Source: Tricholomella constricta (Eukaryota > Basidiomycota > Agaricomycetes > Agaricales > Lyophyllaceae). From it: DNA of 64,000 nt. The position numbers were made by a program, and so were the translations under genes. Below, piece by piece: positions 1 through 9,299 of the stretch. The notes beneath the pieces were generated by a model that had not been told where the DNA came from, did no database searches, and worked only from the letters and a program-made list of their open reading frames with translations. The DNA lies in contig JAACJP010000014.1 in the NCBI GenBank assembly GCA_013368375.1, positions 248,001 to 312,000 of the forward strand, given 5' to 3'. Positions within the stretch are counted from its first letter, which is position 1, and every line of letters starts with the position of its first letter.

Positions 1-3000
1 TTGTCGTCGGTATCCGACTCGGAGCTATGGGTGTGCTTAGTGCAAACCCCATCGGCGGCTTGTCTTGTTTGATGAGTACGACACATGTCAACCAAGGCCT
101 TAAAGTCAAGGCTGTCGAAGTCCAGATCTCCCTTACCAAAGGGTTTCGCAGGCTCGGCTGGGGCTTTAACAGCAGGAAGAGCAAGGGTTGACACCATTTC
201 GGCGACGTTGAGGCATTCCTGCGCAAGGAATTCTTGTGAGACCTCCTCATCGACATCGGCGATGTATTGGCTGAATCCTGGCGCATTAATGGAGGTCTAA
301 AAGAACATTTGGGAAGTTGTACTACACTTTCATCATCTCGTCAGTGCTTATTGCTAGCGCAGCACAGGTCAAGTTCATCAACTTATCTTCCTGCTGTTTG
401 GTCCGTAAAAGCAGCTTGTTCTCCTCCCGATCGATTAAATCCTGGAGCAACTGAGCGTCAGACAGGCTTTCCGAGTCGGTATCAACACCACTATCCATTT
501 CCTCGTCATCATCCGAAGTGGTCCCGTCACCAGCTGAAGGAATGTACCAGCTTCCTATGCTAGGTAGTGCTGTCGTCTCGGATCCCTTTTGCAGGCAGTG
601 AATATCTGCAGGGACGAGGCCGAGAAGAGCAAGCAGGCTATCGACCTCCTGTGCCGCTTCATTCGCAGCGTGTTGTATCGCTTCGTCGGTGGGAAATATG
701 GCGAGGGTCGGTAAATGGATGCCAGTGTGATCGACATATGTGTGGTTGTAGCCAGCTGCTCAGGCTTTGGGATCGGAGCCCTGGGCAAGGAGTACTGCTT
801 CTCGTATCTTGATCCGTAGCTTGGGAACCATGTAAACGAAATCAAGGAGAGTGAAGTCCTTGATGATCTTCCGAGCCTCGCCAAAGGTATGTTCACATGA
901 TTCGCTGGAATGAAGCCAGGGAAGTAAAGGGTACGTTCCTGAGGTATAGTCTCGATGGATAATGACTAAGGCAATGAAACCTTCGATAATAATCCGCGCA
1001 ATATCAACAGCTTCGCGAGACAGAAAGTACTTGGAGTGGGGGTAGCCAGCATTGTCAAGGAATATCTGCCAAGAGTCCAGGAAGTAGCGTGCACGGAGAA
1101 CAAGTTTTTTGCGTTCCATATGGGCCAAAGTTCGATTCTGGTATGCATCAACGAGTTCACCGAAGACAAAGAGGTAAACGATTTCGCCCACATATTCTGG
1201 ATGATGCTCCGAAAGAAATTGGAGGACATTGGCTGAAAAGAGGCGTGACGCAGCATTGTCATCCTGATGGTCGAGTTCTCTACATCACGTTTGTATAAAG
1301 GTGTGCCCTTTTCATCTGCGAGCTCCCGAATATGGTCATACACTGCAACGAAGTTGCTCAAAGCCAGTAGACGTGCACCTGAGAAGAGGTTGTTCCGGAA
1401 TGTCTTTAATGCATGTTTCGAGTCTTGGATCATGCACATGACTTGATCACGGTATTTAATGAAAGTAATGTTCGTCGGCGGACATCCAGGACGTGGATTA
1501 TTGATGGTACATTCGATTTTTTCCGACTTCTCAATGAGGAGGCGCTGAACAGACCGCTCAACTTCGGTGCCGTCACAAGAATAAGAGACAACCTCGATGT
1601 TTTTCTCTTTGAGACCAGTGAGGGGTTCAAGGAGTTCGTCGGCCTTGTGATCATTGGGAATAGGCATGCCAGCGACAATGATGGGGACGGCTTTAGGAGC
1701 AGGAATATTCAAGCACCATAGTCAAATCTAAATTCCTAGTCAGTCTGATTTGCAGTTTGTGGTGGTGGAAGATTGGCAGTACCTTTGACGCCTTCGTGAT
1801 CTTTCCTTCTCGGATAAGTTCTCGAACCTGGTCAGGATCTTCGACACGATATGGGCCATTGGTTCTGCCCACAAGGAAATAGCAGATCTCGTCGGAATCC
1901 CAATACAGACGGAGACTGCTGAATAGCTTTGTATCATCACAGCTTAGGCTAACGGGTCCCAAATAGTTGATGGCTGAAAGGTGTTCCACAACAAGCTGAA
2001 AGCTCCGTTCACAGATAGCAATAGGAAACCGTGGCTGGCGAGCTTCCTTTGTCCTGTTTCGACCATTTCATTGCTGTAGGTATTACAATCACAATAATAA
2101 ATGAACTCACCGAAAGTTGTGCATACTGCGCATTGGAAGATGTCGCTTCAATGATTCATATGCACGAGGACTGTGTATCTTGAGGATATGGCAAAGCTCG
2201 TCCCATGCCGGAGCATATCGAAAGTTTTGCATGCCAACTCCTCGCTGCTCGCGATCATATTTCGTTACAACAGCCTCTACTAAACCTTCGAATACTTCAC
2301 TATTATATTTGCCATTCAAAACCCCCTGTGCGTAGCGAACACATGGAGTGTTTTTGGCATCCTGACAAGATGTCAGTTAATTCACAGCTGCGATAAAGAT
2401 TAGACAGCGTACAGGTGTCTCCATCAACGCTTTCAAGCCAATGGTGCGTGCATAAATCTTGCCCAACAAAGGGGTTCGGAATCGATGGTTCGTGTAGATA
2501 TAGTTCTTCTCATCCGGAGGGGGTCGGCGAAGGAGCGATCGAAAACCGCGGCTCGACAGGACTTTCCTGCATGCCTTGCATGGCAGCGGGCAATGAGAAT
2601 CCAAAACGGGCTCAGGGACAGATTTTTCGCATGCAGTCGCAAACACACGCAGGTTGGTGTGATCGTTTCGCCACTGGTGCTCGTGCTGCTGATCATCCAG
2701 CACCGTCTTCTTATCCTTGAGCCCAAGCTTACTGAATGGCTTGTTGAATAGCTCGCCAGCAATAGTTTTGACTGATCTTGCACCACCTATCTTGCACCAC
2801 CACCCGAGACTCCCGAGCGCCGAAGGTAGATGACAATATGCTTATCATCCACCTCAGTGAGCCCAGGACATGGACACGTATTGCCTAGTATCAGGCCAAG
2901 AGGCACTGGCTCCGATATTGAACTTCGTTTGCGCCATCCCATCCCAAACAAGGTAGGCGTGTTCGCAACTGCTTTTGTTGATGCTGAGCATTTTTTCTTG

Positions 3001-5074
3001 TCTTTGAGGTGTTCACGCCATCGTGTCGTGTCGTACGGTTCCTTCATCAAGACCCAGGTTCCACATTTGAAGTGGCGAGCAAGACGGACATTGGTGAGGT
3101 CGAATTCCACACGTGGATCATCGGTGCGTAGCTTTTGTTGCCATTTTGTGTACTTCGTGTGATCCCGCAAAAATGACCCATCTTTCAGCTTCTTCCTCTG
3201 CTTGCGTGCGGCCTTTCCAGATCAACTCTTCCCTTCAGGCCGAGGCAGCTTCCCTATCTCATCATCATCGGTGTCATTGCTAGAAAACTCCGACACACTT
3301 TTGGGCTGGCCTCGTTTTCGCTTGGTGGAAGATGGGGCAGTTGAAATGGGAGGAGGGGAAAGGCAGGGAGATCCTTTGGGTTCAGGACTGCTATCAAACT
3401 CCTGGTTCGAATCGAGGTCCATGGCATCCGAGTCCAAATCTCCCATGTCGTTTCTTTCTTCAGGTACTTCCTCCGTTGTTGTATCCATCTGCCACGTCTG
3501 ACTATCATTTTGAGTTAAATCCCCTGCATTGGCTGGGCTAGGCAGAACAGGATTCAAAAGATCGAGAAGCGTGGGACGGGAATGTGGGTGTTGAAGTTTC
3601 TGATCTACCGACACGTCTTTTTCAAGGGCGAAACCATGGAGGTCAGGGAAGTTGTGGTCTCCTAGTGCGATCGAAATGCTGCATGCAGCCGTCAAGTCAG
3701 ATGGCACATTGTTGAACAGCGGGGACAGAGGTTCTGGTGCTGGTGCTGCATGTGTGGAAGTGGCTCTAGCAGCCAACCGTGTGAACCAAGACAGACGCTC
3801 GAGAAGTGATCGTTTTTGCTCCCATAATGGAACACCACTGACTGCATGATCAAACGTATTTCCTAGAATAATGCCACAGGAATGGGAGTCGAATTGGATA
3901 CCATGTGGTAAAGTATTTCCATCACATGAGAAATCACATCCAATCGTCTATCATAGCCACTTGAGAAGTGATCGGTGAAGCTTTTTGGGTGGCATGAACT
4001 TCCCCTCCATTGGGTCGCCTGAACTATCATGTAAGTTTTGTTTTATATTGTGCAAAAAATGGCACTGACCATAGCTTATAACATGTTTCTTGATATCTAT
4101 AAATCCAGCGATCCAGTGATTGTTGTTGATGTGAAGCGGAAAGTACAGCTCTTCGATACCATTTTCCTTGATATGCTTTGCATAAGGCAGAGGAGAGGAG
4201 TTGTTTGGCGGGTATATGTTTTGGCTCCAGCAGCTGACACAAGTTCAGCTGAGAATGCGAGAGGTGCGAGAATCACTGTGTCCTTGAGTTCCGGATCTGA
4301 TACGATGACACGAGATATTTCCTCTACCATCATGTTAACATGCTCGTCTGACAGCCATGCTGTACTTAGCAATGCACACAGTTCAGTCGAGGTCGGGATA
4401 CTGCGAGAAAATGAGAGTGGAGAGTTCCATCCAAGACAGCTGAATAACCTCTGTACAGTATCGAGGGCGTCCAGAGTTTCACGATGTTCCGTTTTCCACT
4501 TCTCGTCTACAACCCACTTGTGAGCATCCTTCCAGCTGCTCTGTTTCTTTACTATGTTGGCCAACTCCTTCCAAAATGTGATAGCCCAAAGCGGAAGACG
4601 GTCACTTCCATTGTTGAACCGGTGATCGATGATTGACTGTGCGCCGCGAAACCATGCCGGTCCGATCTCTTTTGAAAGAGCAGCAAGAAAATATCCTTGG
4701 GGGATTGGTCTTTGTAACAACACGGCTATATTGGTCGAGGCCGTGTCGGTGCTGAACCATATCTTTGGTTTGGTTGTGATAATCTCGGCAGACTGGAAGG
4801 GGTATTCTAAGGCCAGAAACTGAGTGACAGGAAGATCTGGTGAAGGAAAATGTTGAAGATATGTTGAGGGAATTTTGAGTAGCTCGTCCTTCGCCCATTG
4901 TACCTCCAGGGAAACATCTTTGGTCGGATATTCCTTCCCAATCCATTTGCCGAGATCAAAGGGTGGAATGCTCGTTAAATCGAGGAGGTGTGCAGCCATC
5001 CGGAGATATGAAGAGGAAGCGAGCCTGGTGTCTGCAGAGATGGGAGTAACTTGACAATTAAGTCCGTCGCCCAT
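1..5074 (-). pseudogene. Decayed composite gene: Ulp1-like (C48) protease plus transposase-like C-terminal region
   Basis: One gene read right to left; it continues past the left edge. The first exon (5074 to about 4190) is an unrecognised helical region. It is followed by an Ulp1-like cysteine protease module: NNNHWIAGF (His, 4112-4117), SYGDP (Asp, near 4015, after a probable intron) and FDSHSCGIILGN (Cys codon 3876-3878), so all three catalytic residues are visible. A low-complexity acidic linker follows (3.2-3.8 kb), then blocks such as KYTKWQ, CPCPGLTEVDDKH, HEHQWRNDH, YAPAWDELCH, QDSKHALKTFRNNLFSGARLL and SSESCEHTFGEARKI, which remind me of the RNase H-like core of P/THAP9-type transposases (inference). 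Lesions: a 2-nt frame slip near 4195, adjacent TGA TAG codons at 3948-3953, an in-frame TGA near 3221, and a 14-bp tandem duplication at 2775-2802. Such proteins are common in Agaricomycetes and behave like mobile DNA. Confidence 0.72.
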
Positions 5075-5107
5075 GAATTTCCTGTTTGCGTGATTTCTCT
5101 TTTTTAG

Positions 5108-5200
5108 AAAAAAAAAACCTGCGCCGCTAAGGGTCGAAACCTTGACCTGCTACTCTAGCATTCTCACATTGACCATGACACTCTACCAGTTGACCCATAC
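5108..5200 (-). repeat. tRNA-like, SINE-head-like relic
   Basis: On the minus strand the sequence TGGGTCAACTGGTAGAG resembles a tRNA D-arm/A-box, and about 60 nt downstream GGTTTCGACCC resembles a T-arm/B-box. A run of ten T on that strand (5108-5117) follows directly, as a Pol III terminator would. No 5' acceptor half pairs with the 3' GCGGCGC, so it is not a working tRNA gene. It lies between the Ulp1-like gene and the Harbinger transposase and may be a tRNA-derived short element. Confidence 0.35.
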
Positions 5201-5391
5201 AGTAATATGTCTGGACAACATATCAAGCTACCTAGATGTGAACCCATCCTGGTCTGGACATCCGAATCAAGCTGTTCGGCCATTTACCCCCATTCTTGTC
5301 TGAAAAAGGATGTAGGATTTTGGCTCCAAGGGCCCAAAATCTGTCTGGATCAGGAACAAGCCTTGGTCTGTATAGTCCGGGGTCCTCTCTC

Positions 5392-6707
5392 ATGCCACCG
5401 CCGACTGAGCACCAACGCTGGCTCACTCACGCAGCCGTCTTCGTGGCGTATACAGTTGTTCTTGCTGCTCATACATATGCTGCCCAATTCTATGATAAAC
5501 TGCCCTACCACACATCTGCTCTGACTGGCGAAGCATGGGTGCAAGAACTCTTGACTGGGCATCCTGACCGTATCAAGACTGAGCTCAGGATGAGGCTCCA
5601 TGTCTTCCTCCTTCTGGTTCAAGAGCTGCGAGCCATAGGTCTCACAGACTCCCGGCATCTCTCTTTGGAGCAACAATTGGCCATCTTCCTGTATACCTAT
5701 GTGAGTGGGCTCTCAATACGGCACATTGGGGAGCGCTTTCAACATGCCAATGCTACAATATCCAAGTCAGTGCAGTCCCACTCTTATTTCACCTGTGTCT
5801 GATTCATATCCAGGTATTTCCTTACCATCCTTCACACCCTATCCTCTCTACCATTCTACACGAAATATGTTCGGCTACCCACAATAAATGACCCTGTTCC
5901 CCCCGAAATACGCAACAATCCCAAGTTCTTTCCGTTCTTTGAGGGAGCACTGGGTGCTATGGATGGATCCCACTTCAATTGCTGCCCATCAGCTGACGAG
6001 CGCGCTCTTGCTCGCGATCGGAAAGGCGGCATCACCCAGAACACTCTGGCATGCTCGTCATTCGACCTGAAATTCCAGTACATTCTGAGTGGTTGGGACG
6101 GTTCGGCTGCGGATGCCTTGATATACCAAGACGCCCGACTCACAGATTTGACTATTCCTCGGGGAAAGTACTATCTCGCGGACGCAGGATTTGCGATGTG
6201 TGATGCACTTCTCGTACCCTATCGGGGAGTCCGTTATCATCTTGCTGAGTGGGGACGTGCTTCTGTTAGGTACACCATTGAGATATTTGAATGTGATCCT
6301 TTGTCTAATCTATCTACAGGCCTGTGACCAAAGAGGAATTATACAACCTCCGTCATGCATCTGCTCGGAACGTGGTCGAGCGTATCTTTGGTATCTTCAA
6401 GCTTCGTTTCGTCATCCTCACCCACCCGCCAGAGTATGAGATGTTTATCCAAGTTCGAATTCCACCTGCTCTTGGTGCCGTCCACAATTTCATCAGAATT
6501 CATGATCCTGACAAGATTTTCGAGCACGAAGAGGCCAGTGACCCTACACCCGGAATGTATGATGATACACCTGGAATATATGGTGAACTAGCGGAAGGTC
6601 CAGCGGGACGAATTGAGGTTGCTTATGCTACATCAAGGCGTGATGGTATAGCTGCTGCAATGTGGCGAAGCTATCGGGCATTGACTGGTGGAGCGGATTT
6701 AGAATAG
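5392..6707 (+). CDS. PIF/Harbinger DDE transposase (HARBI1-like nuclease)
   Basis: Three exons, 5392-5765, 5814-6269 and 6320-6707, joined by short GT-AG introns, give 405 residues, a usual length for the family. An N-terminal helical region (HIGERFQHANATISK, the helix-turn-helix-like part) precedes the catalytic core. The DDE residues are visible: GAMDGSH (first Asp), YYLADAGFAMCD (second Asp) and ARNVVERIFGIFKLRF (Glu). The enzyme would cut and join transposon ends at short TA-rich targets, in the nucleus with its Myb-like partner, encoded just downstream in the opposite direction. I chose the Met at 5392; an in-frame Met at 5296 would add 32 residues without family character. The frame is open throughout, so the copy could be functional or recently so. 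Confidence 0.85.
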
Positions 6708-6736
6708 ACAGTAGTATCTACAGAAATACATGGTAT

Positions 6737-7885
6737 CTAATTATCGAGATGCTTCGCCACCCACTTTTTGCGAAGAGGCTCGTTTGCCTCAATCGTCAAA
6801 TAGGTATCCACCGCACTTACATTATCTTGGAAAAGGTCAATGAGACACAATGACTCCTCCTCCGTGAGGTGCTTCTCGTTCAACATCAGCTTCTCCATCG
6901 CCATCTTCTTTTGGGTTGGAGTGCTTTCAACGCCAGGCCGAGTACCAGACACACTCGCACGGAAGGTCTTGTTAAAGTCGGCGAAACCAGCAGCAATGCC
7001 ATGGAGGCCAACTGCCCCACTTAAGCAAGGTTGTTTCTGACCATGTGTCGAGGATGCGGAGAGAGCAGACTCCTTTCGTTTAAGTGGAGCGGGGGTAAAA
7101 GGCAGGACAGGAGGAGCCTGAGAAGAGACTGGCTGATCAGGAGGCGGAGTGGGCTGCCGAGCCTGGAGCTCCCGCTCAGGCGAGGGTGTCAGGGACTAAT
7201 ATAGGAACAATAAGAGGAATGACACTGCGTCACAGCATAATTGGGCTTACTCAGTTAGAAATGGGCCTCTCGAGAGTCTCCTGGCTAACACCATCAACAT
7301 CCTAGCTAGCTCCAGCAGCTGCAGTGTTGTTTGGAGCCTCAGGTTGTGATTGGGATGGACGGAAGACGTTCGTTCCTCGAGCTTTTGATGGCAGAAGCCG
7401 GTGGACGTCGTGGAAATAAACCCAGCCACTGTTGGCGAAGTTTCTGGCCGGGGGCTTCCTCTGGGCAAAGACGAGATCAATGTTGCACTTTCAAACCGAA
7501 AATATAGCTCGTACCGTCACATAGGCCTCCCAAACTGTCAAATTATGAGGCCCGATGCCTGCACCCAGCTCGTCATCCCACGAGAAGCCTGATTGAGCCT
7601 TGATATCAACAATGACCAAGCATGTGTCACGCAGCTGTTGACACGATGAGAAGATGCATACATCCGAAAGGAAGCACTCACCCTGGCATATTTCCCCTTA
7701 CAGGAGTTTGCCGTCTTGGGACCACCCTCACCACTAAACAATCCTGCCATAAACACTTCGGCGGCCTTCCATGTCGTCTTCTTGAAGTTGCCACCATCAC
7801 CAGCTTCTGATTTTTTCTCCCACAGGAAGTTGAGTAAGGCAGTCTCATCTGCCTCGGTCCAGATAGCATTCTTTTTGGCTGACAT
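6737..7885 (-). CDS. Myb/SANT-like DNA-binding partner of the Harbinger transposase
   Basis: The start at 7885 gives MSAKKNAIWTEADETALLNF, a Myb/SANT-like first helix with the usual aromatic spacing. GNFKKTTWKAAEVF and KGKYAR follow, then (after an intron with acceptor near 7646) SGFSWDDELGAGI and LTVWEAYV, the standard order of this fungal domain. Beyond another intron come RNFANSGWVYFHDVHRLLPSK, a Pro/Ser-rich linker, and a C-terminal helical part (MAMEKLMLNEKHLTEEE) ending at 6737. In PIF/Harbinger elements this protein carries the transposase to the nucleus and helps bind the ends. A stop codon follows GAAGAS near 7300 before any clear splice donor, so the middle exon junction is unsure and the gene may be broken there. 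Confidence 0.68.
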
Positions 7886-8028
7886 GGGCAATTGGAAGAG
7901 TAAGGAAACCCGTTGCAGCGTTTGGCGGCTGCGACGACGGCAAACCTTTTTGGGCAGAGTCACACTTAAGTCACATCCATCAAAAGTAAGATATTCCGAA
8001 CGATCCCAAACGATCCGGTTACTGAACA

Positions 8029-8571
8029 GGCTCTAAGGGGCTGCAGTGTGTCCTTGAGGAGAGGGGATTCAATGTGAAGAAACTTCGTGCCAAATGCTCA
8101 CCGGTTTGTCCAATTGAAAGCCAAGCATGTTGCATGGCACGGCTCCTCAGCCAACAGAATGACTTCAAGTGCCAGCCTTCCATGATTGAGACCCTGATTA
8201 AAGCAGCTGGCCACGAGTGTATTTTCTTACCCAAATTTCACTGCGAGCTCAATCCCATTGAAATGGTAAGTTGTTTGTGGCTTCAAAGACTTCGATTCTT
8301 ACAAGGTATCCTAGTACTGGGGGTGGTGTAAGTACCGCTATCGCGAAGCTGACAAGAAACCTTCCAGGAGGCCAAAGATGCTGCAATCCAGTACCTCAAT
8401 GCATGCCCCGCCGACGTTATTCGTCGCTTCATCAATCGATCATGGCGGTTCATGAGCGCGTATCGGATTGGGCTGACAGGGAAGGCGGCAGAATGGGCTG
8501 TGCGACGACAAAAGCAGCATCGCTCGGTGTCGTGGTCAGCGATGATGGCGCTGGAGTTGATCGTAGACTAG
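8029..8571 (+). pseudogene. 3' fragment of a mariner-like (Tc1/mariner superfamily) transposase
   Basis: Reading starts abruptly with KGLQCVLEERGFNVKKLRAKC and runs through CCMARLLSQQNDF and HECIFLPKFHCELNPIEM. An intron (about 8265-8310, GT-AG) leads into YWGWCKYRYRE, and the frame ends after RRFINRSWRFMSAYR and LTGKAAEWAVRRQKQHRSVS at a TAG at 8569-8571. LNPIE carries the last acidic residue of the DDE/D triad. The first two acidic residues and the DNA-binding domain are missing. One base has been lost near 8360 (KK then FQEAKDAA lies in the next frame), so this is a dead fragment. It begins where the Harbinger element appears to end. Confidence 0.78.
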
Positions 8572-8800
8572 TGCCTACTGTTACTGACCCCGAAATCCCC
8601 AGAAGGGGTACACACAATTCAATTTTTCCGCCTCAAAATATTGGCCACCCCGAAACCCCATGGGCAAAACTTCGGAGGTGCTTTTTTGGACGTTTCTAAG
8701 GTCGCTGAATCTGAATCTGAAGTTGCTTTTTCCTCAAAAAATCTTGTTCGAGCACTACAAAATTTGCTGCCTTTGACTGTCCCCAACTGTATTCCCTGCC

Positions 8801-8841
8801 AGCCGTTACGGTAGTCAATTGATGCTCTAACCGTAACGGCT
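8801..8841. repeat. Perfect 12-bp inverted repeat (hairpin)
   Basis: AGCCGTTACGGT at 8801-8812 is the exact reverse complement of ACCGTAACGGCT at 8830-8841, with a 17 bp spacer. The 12 bp arms can fold into a stem or bind a dimeric protein. Confidence 0.85.
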
Positions 8842-8908
8842 GTGTCGAGCCTAGTTCAAGTCGTGCCTTGAGCTGATGGCAAGCCAAATTTGGATAGTCC
8901 AAGACTCA

Positions 8909-8932
8909 AGCTGCCTCAGCCTCAAGGCAGCT
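8909..8932. repeat. Perfect 8-bp inverted repeat
   Basis: AGCTGCCT at 8909-8916 pairs with AGGCAGCT at 8925-8932 across an 8 bp loop, about 70 bp from the longer hairpin. Its role is unknown. Confidence 0.6.
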
Positions 8933-9081
8933 CGCCTTGCAGCAACACTAGGCAAAACCCCCAAGCCAAACCATCACACTGTCACAAGACTATGAGACAA
9001 AGACGAACTGGACTACTCAAATGGCTATAGGCTTACTTTTCCTCTCAATTCAAAGGAACGATCTGCCACTGTACTCAGGCT

Positions 9082-9244
9082 TGATGGCTGATGGTCCGGT
9101 AGTCTAGATCACAGGAACACGGAATCCTCAGCGTATGAAAGAGTAAACAGCTGAGGATGAGAACGCGACGACGTGGAAGTATATCGAATGATCATGTGAC
9201 CGTGTGTATGAAAGCGATGAGAGAAATGGGACTAAGTCCCAACA
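9082..9244 (-). repeat. Copia LTR (3' LTR in element orientation)
   Basis: Direct repeat of 163 bp, TGATGGCTGATGG at its left end and CCCAACA at its right end, matched by 15985-16147 with one substitution. It follows the end of the RNase H coding sequence. Confidence 0.93.
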
Positions 9245-9299
9245 CAACCCCATCAGAGCGGAATAACCAGAAAGAGGAAGAGTAAAACAAGAGAAAGAA

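Larger units (their letters stand above)
5205..8028. mobile_element. PIF/Harbinger-type DNA transposon (approximate limits)
   Basis: The element carries the two proteins typical of PIF/Harbinger transposons: a DDE transposase on the plus strand (5392-6707) and a Myb/SANT-like partner on the minus strand (7885-6737). Their stop codons lie 29 bp apart in tail-to-tail order. The right limit is set by the start of a mariner-like coding fragment at about 8029. I could not find convincing long terminal inverted repeats; the only hint is CTGTTC near 5272 against GAACAG at 8024-8029, too short to define ends. Confidence 0.6.
8572..9076. other. Intergenic stretch between mariner relic and copia element
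   Basis: I see no gene here. It contains two small hairpin-forming inverted repeats (8801-8841 and 8909-8932) and CT/AG-biased sequence. It probably includes the untranslated 3' end of the mariner-like element. Confidence 0.4.

Noticed and set aside
5205..8031. Terminal inverted repeats for the Harbinger element
   Set aside because: Only a 6-base match (CTGTTC/GAACAG) was found at the candidate ends, which is not above chance.
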